Below, in pieces: positions 7,730 to 15,403 of a DNA stretch of 23,260 nucleotides. Each line of letters begins with the position of its first letter. The first letter of the stretch is position 1. Made by a program: the position numbers and the translations under genes. The DNA is from CALZKI01 sp045124055 (GTDB lineage: Bacteria > Bacillota > Clostridia > Lachnospirales > Lachnospiraceae). The stretch lies in the NCBI GenBank assembly GCA_045124055.1, contig JBGVKZ010000033.1, positions 1-23,260 of the forward strand. Direction: 5' to 3'. The notes under the pieces are model-generated. The model did not search any database, was not told the DNA's origin, and saw only the letters and a list, made by a program, of their open reading frames with translations.

Positions 7730-9127
7730 ATGAAAAAAGGACAAGTATATGAAGGAATCGTATCCCATATTGATTTTCCAAACAAGGCAATCGTTTGCGT
7801 TAAAGAAGAAGGAAAAGAAGATTCTAAATGTGTAGTCAAGAATGCCTTGCCGGGACAAAAAATACGATTTGTAGTCAATAAGCTTCGAAAAGGAAAAGCA
7901 GAAGGAAGACTATTAGAGGTGGTAGAAAAGTCCCCAATGGAAAAAAAGGAAGGGGTTTGCAAACATTTTGGAATCTGTGGCGGCTGTACTTATATCTCAC
8001 TGCCTTATGAAGAACAACTTGCTATTAAGGAAAAGCAGGTAAAAGATTTGTTGGACTCTGTATTAAAGAAACAAGAATCCCCATATGTCTTTGAAAGTAT
8101 TAAGCCAAGTCCAAGAGAATACGGCTATCGAAATAAAATGGAATTTTCTTTTGGTGATGAAGTGAAAGACGGACCATTGTCCCTTGGTATGCATAAAAGA
8201 GGTAGTTTTTACGATGTGGTAAAAGTAGATAATTGTCAAATAGTGGACGAAGATTACCGCAAAATATTAACAACTACTCTGGATTATTTTGATGGGTTGA
8301 AAGCCAGTTTTTATCATAGACTTCGTCACGAAGGGTATTTAAGACATCTATTAGTAAGAAAAGCCTCTAAAACAGGAGAAATTTTAATTGCCCTTGTGAC
8401 AACAACGCAGGAAACTTATGATTTAAGTGACTTTGTAAAGGCACTTCTTTCGTTGGAGTTAGAGGGCAAGATTGTAGGAATTTTGCACACGAAAAATGAT
8501 TCCCTGGCAGATGTGGTGCAAAGTGATGAGACAGTAACACTTTATGGACAGGACTACTTTTATGAAGAATTGTTGGGGCTGAAATTCAAGATTTCAGAGT
8601 TTTCTTTTTTCCAGACCAATAGTTTTGGAGCAGAAGTATTATATCAGACTGCCAGAGATTATATTGGAGATTTATCAGGTGGTGAAAAGCCAGATAAAGT
8701 TGTCTATGACTTATATAGTGGAACCGGTACGATTGCACAGTTAATGGCTCCAGTATCCAAAAAAGTAATTGGAGTAGAAATTGTAGAAGAAGCAGTTATG
8801 GCGGCCAGAGAAAATGCAAAGCTAAATGGACTCACAAACTGTGAATTTATTGCAGGAGACGTGCTGAAAGTATTAGATGAGATTTTGGAAAAACCAGATT
8901 ACATTATTTTAGACCCCCCACGAGACGGCATTCACCCAAAGGCAATTCACAAAATCATTGATTATGGTGTAGATAGAATGATTTATATTTCCTGCAAGAT
9001 AACCAGTCTGGTAAGGGACTTGGAAATCCTGTTGGAAAAAGGCTATGTAGTGGAAAAAGCCACCTGTATAGACCAATTTCCTTGGACAGCCAATGTAGAA
9101 ACCCTTGTAACCTTAAAAAAACGTTAA
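7730..9127 (+). CDS. rlmD: 23S rRNA (uracil-C5)-methyltransferase, RlmD/RlmCD type
   Basis: A 465-residue S-adenosylmethionine-dependent enzyme that makes 5-methyluridine in 23S rRNA (U1939 in E. coli numbering; Gram-positive RlmCD also modifies U747). Residues 1-65 form a TRAM RNA-binding domain. C77, C83 and C86 (CKHFGICGGC) plus the Cys of VDNCQI (about 165) match the four ligands of the iron-sulfur cluster. The methyltransferase core shows YDLYSGTGTIAQLM (SAM binding), LDPPRDGIH, and YISCKITSLVRDL holding the nucleophilic Cys. FFQTNSFGAEVLY is the usual substrate-loop motif. The ribosome binding site AGAGGA precedes the ATG at 7730. The choice between RlmD, RlmCD and a second TrmA-like paralogue cannot be settled from sequence alone. 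It is bounded by a terminator upstream. Confidence 0.93.
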   Translation: MKKGQVYEGIVSHIDFPNKAIVCVKEEGKEDSKCVVKNALPGQKIRFVVNKLRKGKAEGRLLEVVEKSPMEKKEGVCKHFGICGGCTYISLPYEEQLAIKEKQVKDLLDSVLKKQESPYVFESIKPSPREYGYRNKMEFSFGDEVKDGPLSLGMHKRGSFYDVVKVDNCQIVDEDYRKILTTTLDYFDGLKASFYHRLRHEGYLRHLLVRKASKTGEILIALVTTTQETYDLSDFVKALLSLELEGKIVGILHTKNDSLADVVQSDETVTLYGQDYFYEELLGLKFKISEFSFFQTNSFGAEVLYQTARDYIGDLSGGEKPDKVVYDLYSGTGTIAQLMAPVSKKVIGVEIVEEAVMAARENAKLNGLTNCEFIAGDVLKVLDEILEKPDYIILDPPRDGIHPKAIHKIIDYGVDRMIYISCKITSLVRDLEILLEKGYVVEKATCIDQFPWTANVETLVTLKKR

Positions 9128-9164
9128 AAGTACTATACAAAAACGTTAAAAAGTACTATACAAA
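9119..9164 (+). repeat. Tandem 22-bp direct repeat before the c-di-GMP sensor gene
   Basis: The unit AACGTTAAAAGTACTATACAA occurs at about 9119-9140 and again at about 9141-9164 with one extra A in the second copy. The first copy runs through the last codon and the stop of rlmD. Each unit contains the short palindrome GTA-CTA-TAC. Spacing of about two DNA turns would put both on one face of the helix, which suits a regulator binding site, but this is inference. Confidence 0.7.
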
Positions 9165-9168
9165 TAGT

Positions 9169-9196
9169 TTGAAAGAAGATAAAATAGTGCTATGGT
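9169..9196 (+). promoter_or_regulatory. Possible promoter of the sensor EAL gene
   Basis: TTGAAA (9169-9174) lies 16 bases before TATGGT (9191-9196). The -35 is good and the -10 moderate. It stands immediately after the tandem 22-bp repeats. An alternative -10 is TAAAAT at 9180-9185. Confidence 0.4.
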
Positions 9197-9247
9197 ACTG
9201 AATTACGGTTTATGAGGAAGGTTCCTAAAAGAACAGGGGGTGTTCTT

Positions 9248-12175
9248 ATGGATAGAATAAAGAATATAAATAAAAATAGGAAGACAGGCAGTGCGTTAGT
9301 GCTGTCCTGTCTTTTCGTATTTTTTGCACTGATTATTTGGATAAAGAATCCAATGACGGTAGAGGCCAGTGAAAAAACGATTAAAGTTGGCTACATAGAG
9401 CAGGGTAATTTTATTGAGAATAACTATGGAACTTACAGTGGCTATGGCGTGGAATACTTGGATAAAATTGCTGAGTATACCGGCTTTCAGTATGAATACG
9501 TGTTGGATACTTGGGAGAATTGTCTTGCTAAGGTAGAAAGTGGCGAAATTGATTTAATCTGTATGGCACAGTATACAGAAGATAGAGCGGAAAAGTTTCT
9601 CTACTCAAAGATACCACTTGGATATGATTTTACAATTTTATATGCCAAAGAAGATAGTGAGATTTATTTTGAAGACTATGACGCAATGAATGGATTAAAA
9701 GTTGGTATGTTAGAAGGTAGCTACCATTCCGACGCTTTTATGGATATTGCGAAAGAACAAAATTTAGAATATGAAGCGGTTTATTTTGAAACAGAAGACG
9801 AAATAATGGAGGCTTTAAGAAATGGCGAAATAGGACTGGCAGCAGTGGGAAGTCTCTATGGAAATTCCAATGTAAAGGCAGTAGGTAGATATGGGGCAAG
9901 TCCATTCTATTGCATTACGGGCATGCAGAACGCAGAATTAATGGAAGAAATTAATGCGGCGTTAGAACAGATTAAAATTGAATGTCCGGACTTGGAAACA
10001 GAACTTTCTTCTAAATATTATAGTGATGGTAGAATTTCCAGTACACCATTATTTACAAAAGAAGAAAATGAATATATTGAAAATGCCGAGCCTGTTACCG
10101 TAAAACTGATGCTGGGTGCAAAACCTTTAAGTTATATGGAAGACGGAGAGCCCGCAGGTATTTTTGTAGAGTATTTAAAATTACTTTCTAAAAAGAGTGG
10201 AATTGAATTTGAAATAGAATTAGAAACTACAGCGATGACGATGGAGCAACAGACTACTCAGATTATCCAAGAAGATTATATTATGTTGCGTGCAAAACGG
10301 GCGTTATTAAATAGCGAAGCCAATGGTCAGTTAATTAGTACAAACACTCTGTTTAGTACACAGTTATCCTATGTAAAACGTCGCGATGAGATGGAAGATA
10401 GTGAAAAAGAAGATATGGTATTTGCGATTACAGGCGAAATGGGATATCTGGTAGAGCTCTTAAAAGAAACAAATCCAAATTATGAGATAAAATATTACGA
10501 CAATGCAGCAGAGTGTCTGGAAGCTGTCTATGACCATGAGGTAGATGTGGCTATCCAGGATTCCTATATGATAACTTATCTTTTACAAAAACCAAAGTAT
10601 GCAGATAAGTTAGTTGAGTGCCCAGGCAAAGATTTTTATAATGGCATGTGCCTGATTGCTTCAGAAGATGATGCTCAGTTAATTAGTATTTTAAATAAAA
10701 CCATTCATCATATCACATCGGAGGAACAGGAAAGCATTGTGACGATGGAGCTTTTGATGAATCCATATGAACAAGGTATCGGGGATATCTTGTATCAGTA
10801 TTGGTTAACACTTGTGTTGATAGCTATATTAGGTCTTGCAGGATTATTAGTTTATACATCGTTAATGAAAAGAATGACAACATTGCAGATTCAGAAAAAA
10901 GAGTCTGAAATGTTGAAAGAAAAAGTCCAGTATGACCCTGTTTCTAAGGCATATAATCGGGCATATTTCTACGAAAAGGCAAAAGAAATGATAGAAAATG
11001 CCACAGAAGAAATGTGCATTATGATGCTGGACATTGTGAATTTTAAAGTTGTCAATGATTTATATGGGATGGCAAATGGAGACAGGTTGTTAAGCGAAAT
11101 TGCCAGAGAACTGGAAAAACTGGGACAGGGCAAGGAGTTTATTGTTGCAAGATTCAGTGGCGACCATTTCTATATGTGTATGACAAAGAAAGATTTTGAA
11201 ACCATTACATTTCCGAAAAAGTTCAAGACTTATTTAGGGAATATGGATGTCAATGTTAACTATGGTGTCTTTATGGTAGAAGACCAAAAAGATTTGCCAA
11301 TCAACATTATGTGTGATAGAGCAAGTCTTGCTTCTCACAATGAAGGCAATAAACGTATGGATTACATTAAATTTTACAGTGATGATGAACGTACGAAGAT
11401 TTTAAAAGAGCAGGAAATCGAAAACGAAATGGAAAAGGCACTGGACGAAAGACAGTTTTGTGTTTATGTTCAGCCCAAATATGATTTGAACCGTGAAAAA
11501 ATTGTAGGTGGTGAGGCACTGGTTCGTTGGAAACACCCACAAAAAGGTATGATACCGCCGGGCGAATTTATCGGCGTATTTGAGAAAAACGGATTTATTA
11601 TAAAACTTGACTATTTTGTGTGGGAAGAAACTTGTAAACTTCTTTCTAAATTGAAAAAAGAAGGTTATGGAGGATATCCAATTTCGATTAATGTCTCCAG
11701 AGCACATTTTTATGGAAATGGTTTACGGGAAAAGCTAGATGAACTGATAGCAAAGTATGACATTGCTCCAGATGAATTGGAATTGGAAATTACTGAAACG
11801 ATTTGTGCGGAAGACCCGGAAATTATCTATTCTAAAGTCCGTCAGTTACAGGCAGCAGGTTTTAAAGTGGCTATGGACGATTTTGGTTCCGGATATTCTT
11901 CTTTGAATATGTTAAAAGAGATGCCTCTTGATATTATCAAAATGGACTTAAAGTTTTTAGATGGTGGAGATAATGAAGAAAAGAGTCATTATATTTTACA
12001 GACTTTAATCAGTCTTGCACAGAATATGCAACTTCTAGTAGTAGTGGAAGGTGTAGAGACAAAAGTTCAAGTAGAGTTTCTACGAGGAATTGGAAGCTAT
12101 TATGCACAGGGCTATTACTTCTCAAAACCGGTAGAAAGTGCTACTTATGAGAGTATGATAAAAGCAAATAAGTAA
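9248..12175 (+). CDS. Membrane c-di-GMP phosphodiesterase sensor: two SBP-type domains, degenerate GGDEF, EAL
   Basis: A 975-residue signalling protein predicted to sense small solutes outside the cell and hydrolyse cyclic di-GMP inside. Order: signal/anchor segment (about 15-35), first periplasmic-binding (SBP family 3) domain (about 44-270), second (about 285-515), transmembrane helix (about 518-540, YWLTLVLIAILGLAGLLVY), GGDEF domain (about 560-715) and EAL domain (about 725-970). The GGDEF signature is SGDHF (637-641) and no inhibitory RxxD site is seen, so cyclase activity is unlikely. The EAL domain keeps EAL (756-758), INVSRAHF, LEITET, MDDFGSGYSS, IIKMDLKF, VEGVET and AQGYYF, the residues needed for metal and phosphodiesterase activity. 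ATG at 9248 is preferred over 9212 because AGGGGGTG lies about seven bases before it. The terminator at 12180-12218 follows. Confidence 0.9.
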   Translation: MDRIKNINKNRKTGSALVLSCLFVFFALIIWIKNPMTVEASEKTIKVGYIEQGNFIENNYGTYSGYGVEYLDKIAEYTGFQYEYVLDTWENCLAKVESGEIDLICMAQYTEDRAEKFLYSKIPLGYDFTILYAKEDSEIYFEDYDAMNGLKVGMLEGSYHSDAFMDIAKEQNLEYEAVYFETEDEIMEALRNGEIGLAAVGSLYGNSNVKAVGRYGASPFYCITGMQNAELMEEINAALEQIKIECPDLETELSSKYYSDGRISSTPLFTKEENEYIENAEPVTVKLMLGAKPLSYMEDGEPAGIFVEYLKLLSKKSGIEFEIELETTAMTMEQQTTQIIQEDYIMLRAKRALLNSEANGQLISTNTLFSTQLSYVKRRDEMEDSEKEDMVFAITGEMGYLVELLKETNPNYEIKYYDNAAECLEAVYDHEVDVAIQDSYMITYLLQKPKYADKLVECPGKDFYNGMCLIASEDDAQLISILNKTIHHITSEEQESIVTMELLMNPYEQGIGDILYQYWLTLVLIAILGLAGLLVYTSLMKRMTTLQIQKKESEMLKEKVQYDPVSKAYNRAYFYEKAKEMIENATEEMCIMMLDIVNFKVVNDLYGMANGDRLLSEIARELEKLGQGKEFIVARFSGDHFYMCMTKKDFETITFPKKFKTYLGNMDVNVNYGVFMVEDQKDLPINIMCDRASLASHNEGNKRMDYIKFYSDDERTKILKEQEIENEMEKALDERQFCVYVQPKYDLNREKIVGGEALVRWKHPQKGMIPPGEFIGVFEKNGFIIKLDYFVWEETCKLLSKLKKEGYGGYPISINVSRAHFYGNGLREKLDELIAKYDIAPDELELEITETICAEDPEIIYSKVRQLQAAGFKVAMDDFGSGYSSLNMLKEMPLDIIKMDLKFLDGGDNEEKSHYILQTLISLAQNMQLLVVVEGVETKVQVEFLRGIGSYYAQGYYFSKPVESATYESMIKANK

Positions 12176-12179
12176 TAAT

Positions 12180-12218
12180 AAAAAATCACATTATTTGAAA
12201 ATAATAATGTGATTTTTT
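12180..12218 (+). terminator. Intrinsic terminator after the sensor EAL gene
   Basis: AAAAAATCACATTATT (12180-12195) pairs perfectly with AATAATGTGATTTTTT (12203-12218) around a 7-base loop. The last six T act as the U-tract. The stem is A/T-rich and symmetrical, so it could also stop minus-strand transcription. Confidence 0.88.
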
Positions 12219-12288
12219 GATAAGGGGAAAAACTTGTATGAATTAAGAAATAAATAGCAGGTAAAAGAAGAAATGGTGATGATTTTAC

Positions 12289-12317
12289 TTTAGAAATTGT
12301 AAGAATTGCTATATAAT
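12289..12317 (+). promoter_or_regulatory. Promoter of glf
   Basis: TTTAGA (12289-12294), 17 bases, then a consensus TATAAT (12312-12317). The coding start at 12356 is about 38 bases downstream, with AGAGGA as ribosome binding site. The gene therefore has its own transcript separated from the sensor gene by a terminator. Confidence 0.65.
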
Positions 12318-12355
12318 GATACATAGAAACAAATTTACAATAAGAGGACAATAAA

Positions 12356-13501
12356 ATGTACGACTATTTAGTGGTAGGTGCAGGGCTTTATGGTGCTGTA
12401 TTTGCCAGAGAGGCAAAGAAAAGAGGAAAATCCATATTAGTCATTGATAAAAGGCACCATATTGCTGGAAATGTATATACCGAAAAAAAAGAGGGAATAC
12501 ATATTCATAAATATGGTGCTCATATTTTTCACACCAATAATAAAGAAGTGTGGGATTATGTCAATCAATTTGCCCAGTTTAATCATTATATAAATTCTCC
12601 CGTGGCAAATTATAAAGGTGAGTTATATCCCTTACCTTTTAATATGTACACTTTTCAAAAAATGTGGGGAGTGACGTTGCCAGAAGAAGCAAAGGAAATC
12701 CTTGATAAGCAAAGAGAAGGGGCGGGCGTCAAAGAGCCCTGTAATCTTGAAGAACAAGCAATTTTTCTAGTGGGAAAAGACATTTACGAAAAGCTGATTC
12801 AAGGGTACACGGAAAAGCAATGGGGCAGAGCCTGTAAGGATTTACCTGCTTTTATCATAAAACGTATACCTGTAAGATTTACTTATGATAACAACTATTT
12901 CGATGCACGTTATCAAGGTATTCCAGTGGGTGGATACACTCAGATGGTAGAAAAGATGTTAGAGGGCATTGAGGTAAAACTCGGTGTAGATTATCTTGCT
13001 AACAAAGAAATATGGGATAAACAGGCGAAAAAGGTGGTATACACTGGGCAGATAGATGCTTATTTTCATTATTGTTTTGGGACACTGGAGTACCGGGAAG
13101 TATCCTTTGAAACAGAGGTTTTGGATATCCCCGATTTTCAGAGAAATGCGGTAGTTAACTATACCGATAGAGATACATTGTGGACTCGCATTATTGAACA
13201 CAAGTGGTTTCAGTTTGGAAAAGATGATAAAGGTAATGACTTGGATAAAACCGTTATCAGTCGAGAATACAGCACTAACTGGCAAAAAGGTAATGAGCCT
13301 TATTACCCAATAAATGACGAAAAAAATAATACTTTATATGAAAAATATAAAGCTCTTTCGCAAAAAGAAGACAAGGTTATTTTCGGTGGAAGACTTGGCG
13401 AGTATCAGTATTATGATATGGATAAGGTGATTGAAAGGGCATTAAAAAAGGTGGAGGAAGAAGAAATAATCGAAAATCAAAGGAGAACTTCCGGACTATA
13501 A
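12356..13501 (+). CDS. glf: UDP-galactopyranose mutase
   Basis: A 381-residue cytoplasmic FAD enzyme that converts UDP-galactopyranose to UDP-galactofuranose, the donor for galactofuranose in surface glycans. Seen: the N-terminal FAD-binding VVGAGLYGAVFA (GxGxxG at 8-13), then VIDKRHHIAGNVYT, KYGAHIFHTNNKEVWDYV, the central YTEKQWGR segment, PVGGYTQM, and the C-terminal FGGRLGEYQYYDMDKVIERAL typical of bacterial Glf. Length matches the family (about 365-400). It has its own promoter, and AGAGGA lies upstream of the ATG. No glycosyltransferase or polysaccharide export genes flank it, which is unusual for glf. The convergent antiporter gene shares a terminator with it at 13534-13572. Confidence 0.96.
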   Translation: MYDYLVVGAGLYGAVFAREAKKRGKSILVIDKRHHIAGNVYTEKKEGIHIHKYGAHIFHTNNKEVWDYVNQFAQFNHYINSPVANYKGELYPLPFNMYTFQKMWGVTLPEEAKEILDKQREGAGVKEPCNLEEQAIFLVGKDIYEKLIQGYTEKQWGRACKDLPAFIIKRIPVRFTYDNNYFDARYQGIPVGGYTQMVEKMLEGIEVKLGVDYLANKEIWDKQAKKVVYTGQIDAYFHYCFGTLEYREVSFETEVLDIPDFQRNAVVNYTDRDTLWTRIIEHKWFQFGKDDKGNDLDKTVISREYSTNWQKGNEPYYPINDEKNNTLYEKYKALSQKEDKVIFGGRLGEYQYYDMDKVIERALKKVEEEEIIENQRRTSGL

Positions 13502-13533
13502 CATTGTACTTAAGTAAAAGTGGTGTCAAAAAT

Positions 13534-13576
13534 ACCCCTGTCAAACTGAGGTGACCTCAAACTGACAGGGGTGTTT
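13534..13576. terminator. Bidirectional terminator between convergent genes
   Basis: ACCCCTGTCA (13534-13543) pairs with TGACAGGGGT (13563-13572). After a small internal loop the inner TGAGG and CCTCA arms (13547-13558) also pair. A T-run follows on the plus side (GTTT) and an A-run precedes it (AAAAAT), which becomes a T-run on the minus strand. Placed 33 bases after glf and 9 bases after the antiporter end, it serves both. Confidence 0.85.
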
Positions 13577-13580
13577 CCAT

Positions 13581-15194
13581 TTATGTCGTCTTCTTTGTCG
13601 TAAATGCTCGAATTACCAATAAGACAATCGCTAAGATTACCATAGACACCAATAGCACAACCCAAGCACGTTGCACAAATCCCGCGAGAATGTATCCAAC
13701 GAAAGAAACCACTGCAACAGTAATAGCATAAGGTAACTGTGTAGATACGTGAGCAATGTGATTACATTGAGCACCGGTACTTGCCATAATGGTGGTATCA
13801 GAAATTGGTGAGCAATGGTCCCCACAAACAGCACCTGCAAGACAGGCAGAAATGGAGATAATCAAAAGTTTCTCATCTAAACCAACGCCTACAACGATAG
13901 GTAATAAGATACCAAAAGTACCCCAGGAAGTTCCTGTTGCAAAAGCAAGAAATACAGCAACGAAGAACACGATAGCAGGTAAGAATAAAGTAAGACTCTC
14001 TGCACCACTTTTAAAAAGACTACTTACAAATACATCTGCACCAAGGAGTCCTGTCAAACCGCTTAAAGTCCAAGCAAAAGTTAAAATCAAAATAGCAGGA
14101 ACCATAGCTTTGAATCCCTCTGGAATTGCAGCCATACATTCTTCAAAATTCAATACTTTACGGCAAATAAAGTAAACCATAATGATTAGTAGGGCAAATA
14201 CAGAACCAAGGGAAAGTCCAAGAGAAGAATCACAGTCTGCAAATGCATCAATAAAGTTTGTTCCACTAAAGAAACCACCTGTATAAATCATACCAACAAT
14301 ACAACTTATAATTAAAATCACTACTGGAATGACAAGGTCACAAACCTTACCTTTGGATTCTGAAACTTCGGTTTCTTCATATGGTCTGTCAGGAGTTGTA
14401 AACAAATTGCCCTTCAAAGCATTGTCTTCGTGTGTTTTCATTGGGCCAAAATCCAAACCAATGACAGAAATAAATAGAATCATAAAAATAGTCAGTAAAG
14501 AATAGAGGTTATAAGGAATTGCTTGAAGAAACAAGGTGAATCCGTCGTAACCTTCTACGACACCGGTAACTGCTGCTGCCCAAGAAGAAATAGGAGCAAT
14601 CATACAAATAGGTGCAGCCGTAGCATCAATGATATAAGCCAGTTTTGCACGGGAAATCTTATGCTTATCCGTAATCGGCTTCATAACACTACCAACGGTT
14701 AAACAGTTAAAATAGTCATCTACAAAAATCAAACAGCCTAAGGCAAAAGTAGAAAGCAAAGCACCTTTTCTATTTTTAATTCGGTTAACGGCCCATCTTC
14801 CATAAGCCGCACTACCGCCTGCTTTGTTCATAAGAATAACAATCGTACCAAGAACCACCAAGAAGATTAAAATACCCACATTCCCAGAACTAGATAAAGA
14901 AGCAATGATACCCTCCGTAAACATAGTTGTATAAGCAACTTCTAAATTAAAATTGGAATAGAACAGAGCACCAGCAATAATACCGATAAATAAAGAACTG
15001 TAAACTTCTTTTGTAATCAATGCCAGAACAATGGCAACCACTGGTGGAATTAAAGACCAATAGGTTGCGTACATTTTACTTGGACTTTCGGCGTTGACAG
15101 CCACTTCCGGCATAGAGCGAAAGCACCCATAAGCTACCAGAGAAATAGCGATTGCACTGATTAGAGCAATTAAGATTTTTTTGTTACTTTTCAT
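13581..15194 (-). CDS. NhaC-family Na+/H+ antiporter
   Basis: A 537-residue integral membrane protein with about 12 hydrophobic segments, most likely exchanging Na+ (or an organic anion) with protons. Family marks: an early 'WSLIPPVVAIVLALITKEVYSS' segment, 'LIFVDDYFNCLTVGSVMKPITDKHKISRAKLAYIIDATAAPIC', and 'TGTSWGTFGILLPI', with the late 'AVCGDHCSPISDTTIMASTGA' stretch conserved in NhaC/MleN-type carriers. The start at 15194 is preferred over the in-frame ATG at 15230 because AAAGGA lies about nine bases before it, while 15230 has only a T-run (a leader terminator) upstream. The substrate is not certain: MleN relatives exchange malate and lactate. The gene is divergent from the ABC-F gene and convergent with glf. 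Confidence 0.9.
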   Translation of the reverse strand: MKSNKKILIALISAIAISLVAYGCFRSMPEVAVNAESPSKMYATYWSLIPPVVAIVLALITKEVYSSLFIGIIAGALFYSNFNLEVAYTTMFTEGIIASLSSSGNVGILIFLVVLGTIVILMNKAGGSAAYGRWAVNRIKNRKGALLSTFALGCLIFVDDYFNCLTVGSVMKPITDKHKISRAKLAYIIDATAAPICMIAPISSWAAAVTGVVEGYDGFTLFLQAIPYNLYSLLTIFMILFISVIGLDFGPMKTHEDNALKGNLFTTPDRPYEETEVSESKGKVCDLVIPVVILIISCIVGMIYTGGFFSGTNFIDAFADCDSSLGLSLGSVFALLIIMVYFICRKVLNFEECMAAIPEGFKAMVPAILILTFAWTLSGLTGLLGADVFVSSLFKSGAESLTLFLPAIVFFVAVFLAFATGTSWGTFGILLPIVVGVGLDEKLLIISISACLAGAVCGDHCSPISDTTIMASTGAQCNHIAHVSTQLPYAITVAVVSFVGYILAGFVQRAWVVLLVSMVILAIVLLVIRAFTTKKTT

Positions 15195-15230
15195 TTGTTT
15201 TTCCTTTCCCATAAGTACATTAGGTGACAT

Positions 15231-15258
15231 AAAAAAAGGATACGCTAAAGCGTACCTT
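15231..15258 (-). terminator. Intrinsic terminator inside the antiporter leader (candidate attenuator)
   Basis: Read on the minus strand, AAGGTACGC and GCGTATCCTT form a 9-bp stem with one bulged base and a UUUA loop, followed by a run of T. It lies about 36 bases upstream of the preferred start (15194), and there is no minus-strand gene before it in the window. It is therefore in the 5' leader of the antiporter mRNA. Confidence 0.75.
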
Positions 15259-15293
15259 CTATGCCAACATTACAATAATTCTCTATACTTAAA

Positions 15294-15322
15294 AGAGTAT
15301 TATGATAGGACATAAAAGTCAA
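15294..15322 (-). promoter_or_regulatory. Possible promoter of the antiporter gene
   Basis: On the minus strand TTGACT (15322-15317) is a good -35, but the hexamer 17 bases on, TACTCT (15299-15294), is a poor -10. An overlapping CATAAT is too close. If correct, transcription starts near 15287 and the leader terminator is about 30 bases into the RNA. Confidence 0.35.
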
Positions 15323-15339
15323 GAAAAATGTCGATTATC

Positions 15340-15368
15340 TTTCAAAGAGGGCATCTTTGTGATAAAAT
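15340..15368 (+). promoter_or_regulatory. Promoter of the uup-ndpA pair with inverted repeat in the spacer
   Basis: TGA-TAAAAT (TG at 15360-15361, -10 at 15363-15368) is an extended -10, with a weak TTTCAA -35 at 15340-15345. The spacer holds an inverted repeat, CAAAGA (15343-15348) and TCTTTG (15354-15359), overlapping the core promoter: a possible operator. Confidence 0.45.
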
Positions 15369-15403
15369 AGTACAGTTATAAAAAATAGGCGGGAGAAAAG
15401 ATT

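Noticed and set aside
9128..9247. c-di-GMP (GEMM) riboswitch upstream of the EAL genes
   Set aside because: Looked for the conserved GEMM core and its flanking pairs here, at 12176-12355 and at 18204-18296, and saw none.
13789..14175. 128-residue plus-strand frame opposite the antiporter gene
   Set aside because: It is antisense to a conserved membrane protein gene, its composition (Lys/Ala/Pro-rich) is that of a reverse-complement shadow, and it lacks a ribosome binding site.
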